Shown here: positions 20,102 to 28,717 of the stretch, one piece after another
Layout of the letters: the number at the start of each line of letters is the position of its first letter
Numbering within the stretch: the stretch's first letter is position 1
From: a virus
Length of the DNA: 37,472 nucleotides
IMG/VR virus record: IMGVR_UViG_3300025097_000019
Coordinates: 1 to 37,472 of that record
Reading direction: 5' to 3' (one strand)
Notes under the pieces: model-generated
What the model was told of the DNA's origin: nothing
Database searches by the model: none
Seen by the model: only the letters and a program-made list of their open reading frames with translations
Position numbers and translations under genes: made by a program

Positions 20102-20824
20102 ATGATAAATAAAAAAGTGGTACATGTATCTAAAAAATCGAGACTGACAGTCAGACGTTGGAAAAGTACAATGCGAGGACTACCTGGTTTTATTATAGGA
20201 AATGGTCCGTCAGTTAATGACTATGATGTCGCATCTTTATTGAAAGGTACTTTCACGATAGGTATTAATAGAGCGTTTAAAGTTATAGACCCTACTGTAT
20301 TAATGTGGCAAGACGTAGAATTATGGTTGACAGAAAGAGCGATTTTACCTAAATTGAAAGCCGTTAAATATAGTAGAAATGCTTCTGATCCACGAGGGAT
20401 CGCATATCAATTTAAACTCATGACAGGACCGTTTCGTATTCCTCCTAACCCAATGGTTCTTTTTGGGAAGGGTAGTACTGGACCACTAGCATACCAATTT
20501 GCTCACGCTCTGGGTTGCGATCCCATCGTTTTGATAGGGTTCGACTGTCAAAATAGAGATGGTATAACAGACTTTTATGGGAATAATCCCCATCACAAAA
20601 AACACACATTATCCAACTGTTCTAGAGGATTAAAATGGATAACTAAAAGTTCTAATGGTAGAATGATTATTAATTGTTCTGACAATAAGTTCTTAAAAGA
20701 TCGTCTTCCTCTTGACAAAGTTGTCAAAAAATTGAAACCATATTATCCGGCAAACACTAGAGAATATTTTGTAGAAAGATTATTCTCTAGAAATGTCCAA
20801 TCCAAAAAGAATAGAAAAAAGTGA
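20102..20824 (+). CDS. MptE-like (DUF115) domain protein
   Basis: A 240-aa protein with FIIGNGPSVNDYDVASLL near residue 30, FTIGINRAFKVIDPTVLMWQD, and DPIVLIGFDCQN near 140. This order matches the 6-hydroxymethylpterin pyrophosphokinase MptE-like domain, also found in flagellin accessory glycosylation proteins and in phages. The exact reaction in phages is not known; a nucleotide- or pterin-diphosphate related transfer is possible. Lys/Arg-rich ends suggest contact with nucleic acid or membrane. The gap to the next gene holds a promoter with a dyad. Confidence 0.7.
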   Translation: MINKKVVHVSKKSRLTVRRWKSTMRGLPGFIIGNGPSVNDYDVASLLKGTFTIGINRAFKVIDPTVLMWQDVELWLTERAILPKLKAVKYSRNASDPRGIAYQFKLMTGPFRIPPNPMVLFGKGSTGPLAYQFAHALGCDPIVLIGFDCQNRDGITDFYGNNPHHKKHTLSNCSRGLKWITKSSNGRMIINCSDNKFLKDRLPLDKVVKKLKPYYPANTREYFVERLFSRNVQSKKNRKK

Positions 20825-20848
20825 TTGCATCATCTGCTATAATGCAAT
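20824..20848 (+). promoter_or_regulatory. extended -10 promoter inside a 7-bp inverted repeat
   Basis: TATAAT at 20838-20843 with TG one base upstream forms an extended -10 box. ATTGCAT (20824-20830) and ATGCAAT (20842-20848) form a perfect inverted repeat that overlaps it. No -35 match is seen. It would drive the AAA+ ATPase gene and could be covered by a repressor. Confidence 0.5.
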
Positions 20849-20874
20849 AATTCAACGCTATACAAGGAAACAAA

Positions 20875-22131
20875 ATGACAGATATAAACGAAGATCTTGG
20901 AGTCTTGAAACTTGCAGAATTTTTCAACAATAAAAAATATCAGTCTGTAGACATGAACTCTAGTTTCTACATACACAACATATTGCAGTATCAATTAAAA
21001 ACTTTCCTAAAAAATAATGACTATAAGATAGTTGATAAATTCTACATCTCTAAATATTCGGCAATTGTAGAACCTAAAATGAGTATCGCATATAGCTCAC
21101 CAGGCAAGAGTTTTACTATATATATAAAAGCCTTTATATTCATGGAGAACAAAAAAACAAACGAAAGAATAGCGTTGTTCACGAGTCCGAACTATGACGG
21201 ATCGATGCAGAACTATAGCATTTTTGCATTGAAAAGTCCAAAAGATTTTTGGGAAAAATGGTTAAGTTATAGCAAGCAAAATAATTTCTATAAAGGTCAA
21301 AAAATAAATCCCCTTTGCAATTTCTTAGAGCTAAATAAAAAGACTAATTGGGATTCTATAATAATTGCACCTAAAATCAAAAAAGTCATAAAAAGAAATG
21401 TTCATAACCTATATAGCAACAGAGACATTCTTGCCAAAAATAAGATTTCTATAAAACGAGGCATAATATTATGTGGAGTTCCTGGGACAGGCAAGACAAT
21501 GCTCTGTAAAGTTCTAGCGAATGAAATGCCTATGACCATTATATATGTTCTTCCGTCAGACATAAGACGTATTTGCGATGTCTCTAGAATATGCGAAATG
21601 GCAAAAGATCTATCACCAACTCTGTTGATACTTGAAGATATTGATTATATCGCAGAAGATAGAGATTTTAGCGGTCACGGTGGCAATTTGTGTATTGAAC
21701 TTATGAATAGAATGGACGGACTGCAAGAAGAATTCAAAAATGTTATTACTATTGCGACCACTAACATGATAGATAAAGTCGAAAAAGCGATTAAAAACAG
21801 ACCTGGAAGGTTTGATAAAGTTATAGAAGTCGATGTTCCCGCAGCAAAAGAAAGAGAAAAGATGATTGAAATATTCACAAAAAGCTTCAAACTTCATAAA
21901 GATGTAGATATAAAAGCAATAGTTAAAAAAACAAAAGGCATGCCTGGTGCATTCATTTTCCATATCTCAGAATATGCTGCTATACTAGCAATAGAAGACA
22001 AAAGCATGAACAAAAATGATATAGCTATTGTTAAACAAAAGCATTTTGAAGAAGCAATTGAAGAATTAAAAGACAAAGATTTTGGATGCGGAGCCGAATA
22101 TGAGCCAAAAGAGAAAATGGGTTTTCATTAG
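20875..22131 (+). CDS. AAA+ ATPase
   Basis: A 418-aa protein. The first 180 residues have no recognised domain. The AAA+ module follows: Walker A GVPGTGKT at about 201-208, Walker B LLILEDID at about 249-256, sensor 1 TIATTN near 303, and the arginine-finger region RPGRFDKVIEVDVP near 315. This is the classical AAA subgroup that includes FtsH, Cdc48 and BCS1 type enzymes. It should use ATP hydrolysis to pull on or remodel proteins. No protease domain is attached. A lid domain with GMPGAFIFHISEYA follows. ACAAGGAAAC serves as ribosome binding site. Confidence 0.9.
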   Translation: MTDINEDLGVLKLAEFFNNKKYQSVDMNSSFYIHNILQYQLKTFLKNNDYKIVDKFYISKYSAIVEPKMSIAYSSPGKSFTIYIKAFIFMENKKTNERIALFTSPNYDGSMQNYSIFALKSPKDFWEKWLSYSKQNNFYKGQKINPLCNFLELNKKTNWDSIIIAPKIKKVIKRNVHNLYSNRDILAKNKISIKRGIILCGVPGTGKTMLCKVLANEMPMTIIYVLPSDIRRICDVSRICEMAKDLSPTLLILEDIDYIAEDRDFSGHGGNLCIELMNRMDGLQEEFKNVITIATTNMIDKVEKAIKNRPGRFDKVIEVDVPAAKEREKMIEIFTKSFKLHKDVDIKAIVKKTKGMPGAFIFHISEYAAILAIEDKSMNKNDIAIVKQKHFEEAIEELKDKDFGCGAEYEPKEKMGFH

Positions 22132-22258
22132 AAGAAATATATTTCGCCGTTAAAGATTAACAGAGAATCGAGTTAAAAAAAAGTTGGTGTTACGACGAAA
22201 AGAAAACAAAGGAAGATTTCACAAATCATTTAAAATAAGATTCGGTGTAGCAAAATAA
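22100..22258 (+). other. possible small basic ORF with internal in-frame TAA
   Basis: An ATG inside the end of the AAA+ gene starts MSQKRKWVFIRRNIFRR and stops at 22151. The same frame is then open for 34 more Arg/Lys-rich codons to 22258. The two halves look alike in composition, as if one basic protein of about 50 aa had gained a stop. The remaining gap to 22310 holds TATAAT at 22270 and the AGAAAGG site of the next gene. Confidence 0.25.
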
Positions 22259-22310
22259 ATAGTCTCAAATATAATATGAATAATAGACATAATAGAAAGG
22301 TAAAAGCGAT

Positions 22311-25300
22311 ATGGAGCAGGAGATTTACGATTATAATTCATCTCTAAAGGAATCAACAAAATATTTCAACGGAGATAAATTAGCAGCAAAAGTTTTTTTG
22401 GACAAATACGCACTAAGAGATAATAAACAAAATCTCCTTGAAAACACTCCAGACAAAATGCATGTTAGGATGGCTACCGAATTAGCTAGGATAGAAAAGA
22501 AAAAGTTCAAAAATCCAATGTCTTTTGAAGAGATATTATCATACATACAGAATTTCAAAAAGATTGTTCCCCAAGGCTCACTAATGTATGGCATCGGAAA
22601 TCCTTATCAATTTGTAACTCTGTCTAATTGTTTTGTCGTTGCTCCTCCTTTAGATAGCTATTCTGGAATTTTGCATACAGATCAACAGATGGTTCAAATA
22701 TGCAAACGCAGAGGCGGCGTTGGGACAGATATCTCAAATCTCCGTCCTGATGGAACGCCTACGACTAATGCCGCTAGAACATCTACTGGCATTATTTCTT
22801 TTATGGAGAGATATTCCAACTCTATACGTGAAGTAGCTCAAAACGGCAGAAGAGGAGCAATGCTTTTATCTATCAGCGTTCATCATCCAGAAATACTAAA
22901 ATTTACGAAAGTCAAAAGAGATTTAACAAGAGTTACTGGTGCAAACATATCTATAAAGCTGACAAACGAATTTCTTGAGGCTGTTAATAAAAACAAAGAA
23001 TATGAGATTCGTTGGCCTGTAGATTCGAAAAATCCAAAAATATCTAGAATGGTCAACGCCAGAGATGTTTGGAGACAAATAGTAGAAAACGCTAGAAACT
23101 CAGGTGAACCAGGTCTTTTGTTTTGGGACAAAATCTTAGAAGAAAGTCCAGCAGACTGTTATAGCAAATATGGCTTTACTACAACAGGCACGAACCCGTG
23201 TTTTAGCGGAGATACATTAATTGCAGTAGCTGATGGAAGAAATGCTGTCTCTCTTAAAGATTTAGCAAAAGAAGGAATGGACGTACCAGTATATTCTGTT
23301 AACCCCAATAATGGAGAAATATCTATTAAATGGGGAAGAAATCCCAGAAAGACCGGAGTCAATAAGCAAATGGTACGAGTCCATTTTGACAATGGATCTC
23401 ACATCGATGTAACCCATGATCACAAATTCCCTCTAAAAACAGGTGAAACCAGAGAGGCGAAAGAATTAAAAAGCGGTGACAGTTTATTTAAGTTCATTAA
23501 AAGGCCAGAAAAAATTGTTAAAACTAACAAGAAAGAATACTATAGAACGTATTGTAACGCTTTAAACTCTAAAAAAGACAAAATCTATGAGCATAGGTTG
23601 ATTGCAAAATTTATGGACACTGATAAATGGAATACTTTATATGATATAAACAAACAAGATGGCTGGGTAAAAGGTGGCATTGTTGTACATCATAAAGACT
23701 ATGATGGATTAAATAATGACCCAAATAATTTAGACATTATGACGTTTTCAGAACACAAAGAATATCATGCAAAAAAAGATAATTCAGGAGAAAAAAATGG
23801 CAGATATTCTGGATACACAAATAAAGATATAGAACAATTTGCAATAACATTGACTAAAAAAATAAATAGACGTTTTACTAAAAATGACTGGTTCAATTTT
23901 GTTAAAGATAAAAAAATACCCAAACGACTTTCTAGCTTTAGAACTAATGGATGGTTTAAAAATATTTTAGATCTAGCTAAATGGGCTGCAAATGAGTGCG
24001 GTATAGAACATGCAGATAAAGATCCAAGAGTTGTAAAAACTTTTCAAAAGGCAACAAAGCAGAGATATGACGCAAGGATAGATCAGAACAAAGTTAAAGT
24101 TATACGCAAATGTGAGTGGTGCGGAAATTCTTTCGAAGTAGATTATAGTCATAGAGAAATCAGTTTTTGTAGCATATCTTGCAGTAATTATCATGCAAAC
24201 GAAAAAGGGACTAATAAAACACGAACTAACTCGATCAATAATACATATGAAAAGAAAGCTATAAAAACGAGAAATGATCAAGTGCGAATTTATTCTAAAT
24301 TAACTTTTGATAATCCTATTAAAAACCCATCTCTTAAAGAATGGGAAAACGCTTGCAAGAAAGAAAATGTTTCGTTTAGGTTACGAACAAAATATGGTTT
24401 TAAAAATCTCACAGAAATTAAAGAATTAGCAGCAGACTACAATCATAAAGTTACTAAAATAGAATATATCACAAAAAAACAAGATGTTTATAATATAACT
24501 GTGGATGACAATCATACTGTAGGAGTTATCACTGATATCAGGAAAAATAAATCAGGAAATGATATATTTGATGGTATTTTTGCACTACAATGTGGCGAAG
24601 TACCTTTAAGTCCTTGTGATTCCTGTAGATTACTGTTATTAAATCTTTTCAGTTATGTTATAGATCCTTTTACTAAAAATGCCAAATTTGATTTTGAACA
24701 ATTCCATAAAGATGCACAAGTTGCTCAAAGATTTATGGAAAATGTAATAGATCTTGAGTTAGAATGTATTGACAAAATCATAGATAAGATAGATAAAGAT
24801 CCAGAGCCAGAGGCAATCAAACTGGTTGAATTGTCGCTTTGGAGAGAAATACGCGAAGTCTGTGAAACGGGGAGAAGGACTGGAACAGGAACAACGGGGC
24901 TAGGGGATACGCTTGCAGCGTTAGGTCTTGATTATGGTTCCAAGCAAGGAATCAAAACAGCAGAAAAAATTTATAGAACCTTGAAACTTGGATGTTATAG
25001 AAGTTCTGTAGACATGGCAAAAGAATTAGGACCATTTAAAATTTGGGGTTATAATCTTGAAAAGAATAATCCATTCTTGCTGAGAATAAAAGAAGAAGAT
25101 CCAGAACTATATAAAGATATGAGAAAGTATGGCAGAAGGAATATAGGACTTCTTACGTCTGCTCCTGCTGGTAGCGTGAGCATTTTAACTCAGACAACAT
25201 CTGGAATCGAGCCTCTTTTCCAAATGGAATATAAGAGAAGAAAGAAGATTAATCCTAGTGATAAAAATACTAGAGTTGATTTTGTAGACCAAAACGGAGA

Positions 25301-26153
25301 TTCATGGGAAGAGTTTACTGTCTATCATTCTAAAGTTAAAATGTGGATGGACGTTACTGGAGAAACAGATATAACAAAATCCCCCTGGTTTGGTGCATGT
25401 GCAGAAGATATAGATTGGAAAAGACGAATCCAAATGCAAGCTGCCGCAGGCAGAAATTTAGATCATTCAATATCGTCCACTATAAACCTCAAAGAAGAGA
25501 CTACAACTGAAGAAGTGGCTGATATCTATGAAGCTGCATGGAAAGCGGGACTCAAAGGGATTACTGTTTATCGAGAAAATTCTAGGACTGGAGTTCTTAT
25601 TGCCAATGATAGCAACTGCATCCCAAGAGATGCTGATAACATTGATAAACATGATGCTCCTAAAAGACCAAAGGTTTTACCATGTGATATTTATCATATT
25701 TCCGTCAAAGGACAAGACTACCTTACCGTAGTTGGGCTTTTGTCTGACGACCCATATGAAATTTTTGCTCTTAAAAATGGGCAAATACCCAAAGCTCATA
25801 AAACAGGTATGCTCAAAAAAGTTAAGAGAGGACATTATAAACTCATTACGTCTGAAGGAGCCGAAATAGAGAATATAATGGATGAGTCAGGCGACATGGA
25901 AGAGGCTATCACAAGACTCGTTTCTTCTAATCTAAGACATGGAGCAGATATCTCGTTTGTAGTAGAACAATTAGAAAAAACGAAATCAGCTTCTTTTGGA
26001 TCATTTGAAAAGGCTATAGCCAGATCGCTTAAAAAATATATTGACGATGGTAAAAAAGTAAATGGCGAAGAATGTGAAGAATGCGGAAATGAATTAATAC
26101 GTGAACAAGGTTGCAAAATGTGCAAAAACTGCGGATTCTCTGCGTGCAATTAG
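22311..26153 (+). CDS. nrdJ: class II (B12-dependent) ribonucleoside-diphosphate reductase, split by an intein
   Basis: The ORF has 1280 codons; without the intein (residues 297-760) the enzyme is 816 aa. It reduces ribonucleotides to deoxyribonucleotides using adenosylcobalamin, and no small subunit gene is nearby. Seen are SNCFVV with the first redox Cys near 107, RRGGVGTDISNLRP, QNGRRGAMLLSISVHHPEI, GTNP-(intein)-CGEVPLSPCDSC with the radical Cys at 761, RRTGTGTTGLGDTLAALG and TSAPAGSVSILTQTTSGIEP. The C terminus has the TSCPD-like part (KVLPCDIYHISVKG) and a zinc ribbon CEECG..GCKMCKNCG as in NrdJ proteins. The intein must be removed for activity because it sits next to the radical Cys. 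With the dUTPase it supplies DNA precursors. Confidence 0.92.
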   Translation: MEQEIYDYNSSLKESTKYFNGDKLAAKVFLDKYALRDNKQNLLENTPDKMHVRMATELARIEKKKFKNPMSFEEILSYIQNFKKIVPQGSLMYGIGNPYQFVTLSNCFVVAPPLDSYSGILHTDQQMVQICKRRGGVGTDISNLRPDGTPTTNAARTSTGIISFMERYSNSIREVAQNGRRGAMLLSISVHHPEILKFTKVKRDLTRVTGANISIKLTNEFLEAVNKNKEYEIRWPVDSKNPKISRMVNARDVWRQIVENARNSGEPGLLFWDKILEESPADCYSKYGFTTTGTNPCFSGDTLIAVADGRNAVSLKDLAKEGMDVPVYSVNPNNGEISIKWGRNPRKTGVNKQMVRVHFDNGSHIDVTHDHKFPLKTGETREAKELKSGDSLFKFIKRPEKIVKTNKKEYYRTYCNALNSKKDKIYEHRLIAKFMDTDKWNTLYDINKQDGWVKGGIVVHHKDYDGLNNDPNNLDIMTFSEHKEYHAKKDNSGEKNGRYSGYTNKDIEQFAITLTKKINRRFTKNDWFNFVKDKKIPKRLSSFRTNGWFKNILDLAKWAANECGIEHADKDPRVVKTFQKATKQRYDARIDQNKVKVIRKCEWCGNSFEVDYSHREISFCSISCSNYHANEKGTNKTRTNSINNTYEKKAIKTRNDQVRIYSKLTFDNPIKNPSLKEWENACKKENVSFRLRTKYGFKNLTEIKELAADYNHKVTKIEYITKKQDVYNITVDDNHTVGVITDIRKNKSGNDIFDGIFALQCGEVPLSPCDSCRLLLLNLFSYVIDPFTKNAKFDFEQFHKDAQVAQRFMENVIDLELECIDKIIDKIDKDPEPEAIKLVELSLWREIREVCETGRRTGTGTTGLGDTLAALGLDYGSKQGIKTAEKIYRTLKLGCYRSSVDMAKELGPFKIWGYNLEKNNPFLLRIKEEDPELYKDMRKYGRRNIGLLTSAPAGSVSILTQTTSGIEPLFQMEYKRRKKINPSDKNTRVDFVDQNGDSWEEFTVYHSKVKMWMDVTGETDITKSPWFGACAEDIDWKRRIQMQAAAGRNLDHSISSTINLKEETTTEEVADIYEAAWKAGLKGITVYRENSRTGVLIANDSNCIPRDADNIDKHDAPKRPKVLPCDIYHISVKGQDYLTVVGLLSDDPYEIFALKNGQIPKAHKTGMLKKVKRGHYKLITSEGAEIENIMDESGDMEEAITRLVSSNLRHGADISFVVEQLEKTKSASFGSFEKAIARSLKKYIDDGKKVNGEECEECGNELIREQGCKMCKNCGFSACN
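23199..24590 (+). other. intein with HNH homing endonuclease inside nrdJ (464 aa)
   Basis: It starts with Cys1 (CFSGDTLIAVADG) right after GTNP and ends FALQ just before CGEVPLSP. Block B has THDH and block F has VYNITVDDNHTVGVIT. The last residue is Gln, not the usual Asn, and the penultimate His is absent, so splicing would use the rarer Gln-ending route. In the middle is an HNH core (VVHHKDYDGLNNDPNNLDIM, then FSEHKEYH) and a zinc finger CEWC..FCSISC. The host protein is restored by self-splicing; the nuclease spreads the element. Confidence 0.9.
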
Positions 26154-26172
26154 TTTTAAATTTAAAAAAGGA

Positions 26173-26228
26173 CTTTTATATCAGCTTGAGTAATTGTACA
26201 TATAGATAAATTATAAGCTATATAGGAG
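26173..26228 (+). promoter_or_regulatory. RNA hairpin hiding the ribosome binding site of the second HNH gene
   Basis: CTTTTATATCAGCTT (26173-26187) pairs with AAGCTATATAGGAG (26215-26228): 14 pairs, two of them G-T, with one bulged C and a 27-base loop. The AGGAG site at 26224-26228 lies fully in the stem and the ATG follows at 26234. This is the same layout as at 689-743 with unrelated sequence. Confidence 0.7.
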
Positions 26229-26233
26229 ATATT

Positions 26234-26968
26234 ATGAGAGGAGCCAAAAAAATAGATATTACTGGTAAAAAGTTTGGAACATTAACAGTTGTCAGCGTAG
26301 ACGAGAACACACGTATTAAAAGAAACAGCAATTCGACTTATTGGTTATGTAAATGCGATTGCGGTCGGATGAAAAGTTATAGAAGCGATGTTTTAAGGAA
26401 ATATACACCTAAATCTTGTGGATGTGCTAGTTTATTTGTTAAAATTGGTGATAAATTTGGAAATCTAACTGTTATTTCTAGACTAAAAAATAACAAAAGA
26501 ACTATTTATTGGAATACTAAATGTGCTTGTGGGAAAGAGATTATAGTCAGTTCACATGCGTTAAAATCGGGTAGAAAATCTTGTGGATGCTTAGAAAACC
26601 CTAGCGGAAGCAGACATCCATCTTTTATCGGGATAGAGGATATCTCAGGAACAACAATAGGCAGAATACAAAGAAACGCAGAAACTCGTGATATAGAACA
26701 TAATGTTGATAAAAAATATATATGGGATTTATTTTTAGCTCAAAACAAAAAATGTGCGTTAACTGGTATGGATATACAATTTGGGCAGCAAAGCCGAAAA
26801 AAAGAAAAAGTACGAGAAGAAACTGCATCTTTAGATCGTATTGATAATTCATTAGGATATATAGAAGGAAACGTACAATGGGTCCATAAAGACATTAATA
26901 AAATGAAGAATAATCATTCATTAGAATATTTTAAAAAATTATGCAAATTAGTTTCAGAACACAAATAG
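26234..26968 (+). CDS. HNH homing endonuclease with two DNA-binding repeats
   Basis: A 244-aa protein. Two copies of a repeat lie in the N-terminal half: GKKFGTLTVVS..CKCDCG..SCGC (about 9-63) and GDKFGNLTVIS..CACG..SCGC (about 73-125). Such repeats contact DNA in phage homing enzymes. The HNH core is at about 175-225: KCALTG, SLDRIDNSLGYIEGNVQWVH, KDINKMKN. It lies between nrdJ and the dUTPase and is the full-length relative of the short gene at 14389. Its ribosome binding site is sequestered in a hairpin, which suggests late-only expression. Confidence 0.85.
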   Translation: MRGAKKIDITGKKFGTLTVVSVDENTRIKRNSNSTYWLCKCDCGRMKSYRSDVLRKYTPKSCGCASLFVKIGDKFGNLTVISRLKNNKRTIYWNTKCACGKEIIVSSHALKSGRKSCGCLENPSGSRHPSFIGIEDISGTTIGRIQRNAETRDIEHNVDKKYIWDLFLAQNKKCALTGMDIQFGQQSRKKEKVREETASLDRIDNSLGYIEGNVQWVHKDINKMKNNHSLEYFKKLCKLVSEHK

Positions 26969-27025
26969 AAAGCAAGCCAAAACTGTGGCTGGACAGCTTG
27001 TTCTTAAATTAGAGAAAGGATTGAA

Positions 27026-27619
27026 ATGAAAGTAAAAAAGTTACACAAAGATGCAATAATACCTCAAAGAGCACATGATGATGATGCTGGTTACGATATA
27101 ACCGCTATCGATGATGGGAACATTAAAGTTGTTCCAACTGGGGATAATGATGGAATAACATGGAGAATGCTTTATATAGAGTATAAAACAGGATTGGCTA
27201 TAGAGCCTCCTGTGGGCTATCATATAGAATTAGTAGCTCGTAGCTCAGTTTCTAAGACAGACTTGATTCTGGCTAACTGTGTGGCTGTTGGTGACCAAGG
27301 ATACAGAGGAGAATATAGATTCCGTTTCAAATGTCCTGCTGAAACTCATAGAACCGTTTGGGCAAAAAACGAGGAAGAAGCATCAGAAACATTCAAAAAA
27401 TATATATCTGGTGCAAAGATATATAAAGCTGGCGATAAAATTGGTCAAATGCTTATAAGAAAAACAGAAGTTATGGAGATACAAGAAGTAGCAGAATTAT
27501 CAGATACGATCCGAGGAGAGGGAGGATTTGGAAGTACTGACGTAAAGGACCAACTGAACGCTATTGCCAACAATCCAGATTTGATTTTAGATGGAGGAAG
27601 TAGAATTAAATTCGAATAA
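27026..27619 (+). CDS. dut: dUTP diphosphatase (dUTPase)
   Basis: A 197-aa protein with the five motifs of the trimeric dUTPase family: DDDAGYDI (1), ARSSVSKTDLILAN (2), VGDQGYRGEYRFRF (3), KIGQMLI (4) and RGEGGFGST (5). It turns dUTP into dUMP and pyrophosphate, which keeps uracil out of DNA and feeds thymidylate synthesis. It is longer than the usual 150 aa because of an insertion of about 25 residues between motifs 3 and 4 and a C-terminal tail of about 25 residues after motif 5. GAGAAAGGATTG precedes the ATG and a strong terminator follows, so it closes the nucleotide operon. Confidence 0.95.
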   Translation: MKVKKLHKDAIIPQRAHDDDAGYDITAIDDGNIKVVPTGDNDGITWRMLYIEYKTGLAIEPPVGYHIELVARSSVSKTDLILANCVAVGDQGYRGEYRFRFKCPAETHRTVWAKNEEEASETFKKYISGAKIYKAGDKIGQMLIRKTEVMEIQEVAELSDTIRGEGGFGSTDVKDQLNAIANNPDLILDGGSRIKFE

Positions 27620-27640
27620 CTATCTTTAAATAGTTCATTT

Positions 27641-27673
27641 AAAGCCTATCACATTGTGGTAGGCTTTATTTTT
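27641..27673 (+). terminator. strong intrinsic terminator
   Basis: AAAGCCTATCAC / GTGGTAGGCTTT form a 12-bp stem (one T-G pair) with loop ATT, followed by ATTTTT. It separates the nucleotide genes from the packaging region. Confidence 0.9.
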
Positions 27674-27708
27674 GCAAGGAATTTGTTCATTTTTTACGAA
27701 AATAAGGT

Positions 27709-28710
27709 ATGAGTGAACTTTTTATAGTATATCGAGAAAATGATGCTGATAGCGAATTATTGGCAGATTATTATTTAGCTAAATACGATCTTGATGGATC
27801 TAACAAAATAGGAGTACCTTGCAGTCTAACCGAGATACTTCCAAGTTATGAAGATTTTCAGGCCGAAGTAGAAGATTCCATCAAAGCTGTTATAGATGCA
27901 GATACGAGCGTTATTGTTTTGGGAATGAATGTTCCTGGCGGATTTCATGATGGTGGAGACATTATATCTTCTACATCTAGAATATCTAGAATAAATCATA
28001 CATTTTCTAAAAAAACGTTTAATCCTCTTTTTGACAGAAAAGAAATGTACGAATATGGCAGTCGAGCTTTAAATGTCGCACTTATTTGTTCAAGAATTGA
28101 CGGTCCAACTCTTGAAAGTGCAAAAGCTATTATAGATAATGGAGAGAATCTAAAAAATCAAATATATATGAATGGAGCTTTTATTTTAGATCCATATGCG
28201 ACTGTCACAAATAGCAAAGAAGAACAATACAGAGAAGATCTTTTATATGCAGCGAACAATTCAATCCCTAGAACGAATGTTAGGCTCATATCTACCATAT
28301 TAATTGATCCTTATCTTGACCCAGTTATTCCTTATCTGCAAAAGGATTCGATATATTGGGGATGGTTTCAAGATAGATCTACTGAATCTTTTTTCAGGAA
28401 TACTGACACTCAAAGAATATTTTTCTATAATGCAGATTTTGATGGAGCGTTTTCAGTTCGAGATCTAGATTCAGAAACATGGTGTAGATTAGCTTTGAAT
28501 GGAGGTTATGCTACATGTGCAGGGGCTATGTCGAGTCCAACGACTGAAGGCTATCTTAGACCAACTCCATTCGTTGAATCTTTGATAAAAGGATTTTCTA
28601 TAGGCGAAGCGTATATACTCAGTTCTCTTTATCTTGATTGGACTATAACTCTATTTGGAGATCCACTTAATACCGTTTCGTTTAGATATTCTGTCCCGCC
28701 CAGTAGGTAA
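27709..28710 (+). CDS. TIGR03790-like protein, probable virion-associated
   Basis: A 333-aa protein beginning ELFIVYRENDADSELLADYYLAKYDLD, with GMNVPGGFHDGGDIIS near 83 and EAYILSSLYLDWTITLFGDPL near 300. The layout of VVYN..DS..ADYY..K at the start and SxxYLDWTxxLxGDP at the end recalls the TIGR03790 family, which I know only as uncharacterised. In phages it occurs near structural genes. It has no signal peptide and a catalytic role is unproven. AAGG gives the ribosome binding site. Confidence 0.6.
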   Translation: MSELFIVYRENDADSELLADYYLAKYDLDGSNKIGVPCSLTEILPSYEDFQAEVEDSIKAVIDADTSVIVLGMNVPGGFHDGGDIISSTSRISRINHTFSKKTFNPLFDRKEMYEYGSRALNVALICSRIDGPTLESAKAIIDNGENLKNQIYMNGAFILDPYATVTNSKEEQYREDLLYAANNSIPRTNVRLISTILIDPYLDPVIPYLQKDSIYWGWFQDRSTESFFRNTDTQRIFFYNADFDGAFSVRDLDSETWCRLALNGGYATCAGAMSSPTTEGYLRPTPFVESLIKGFSIGEAYILSSLYLDWTITLFGDPLNTVSFRYSVPPSR

Positions 28711-28717
28711 TTGAAAA

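Noticed and set aside
22100-22258. Recoding of TAA as a sense codon, from the in-frame stops at 4727 and 22151.
   Set aside because: TAA ends most clear genes in the window (nadE, pncB, dut, terminase), so it is a normal stop.
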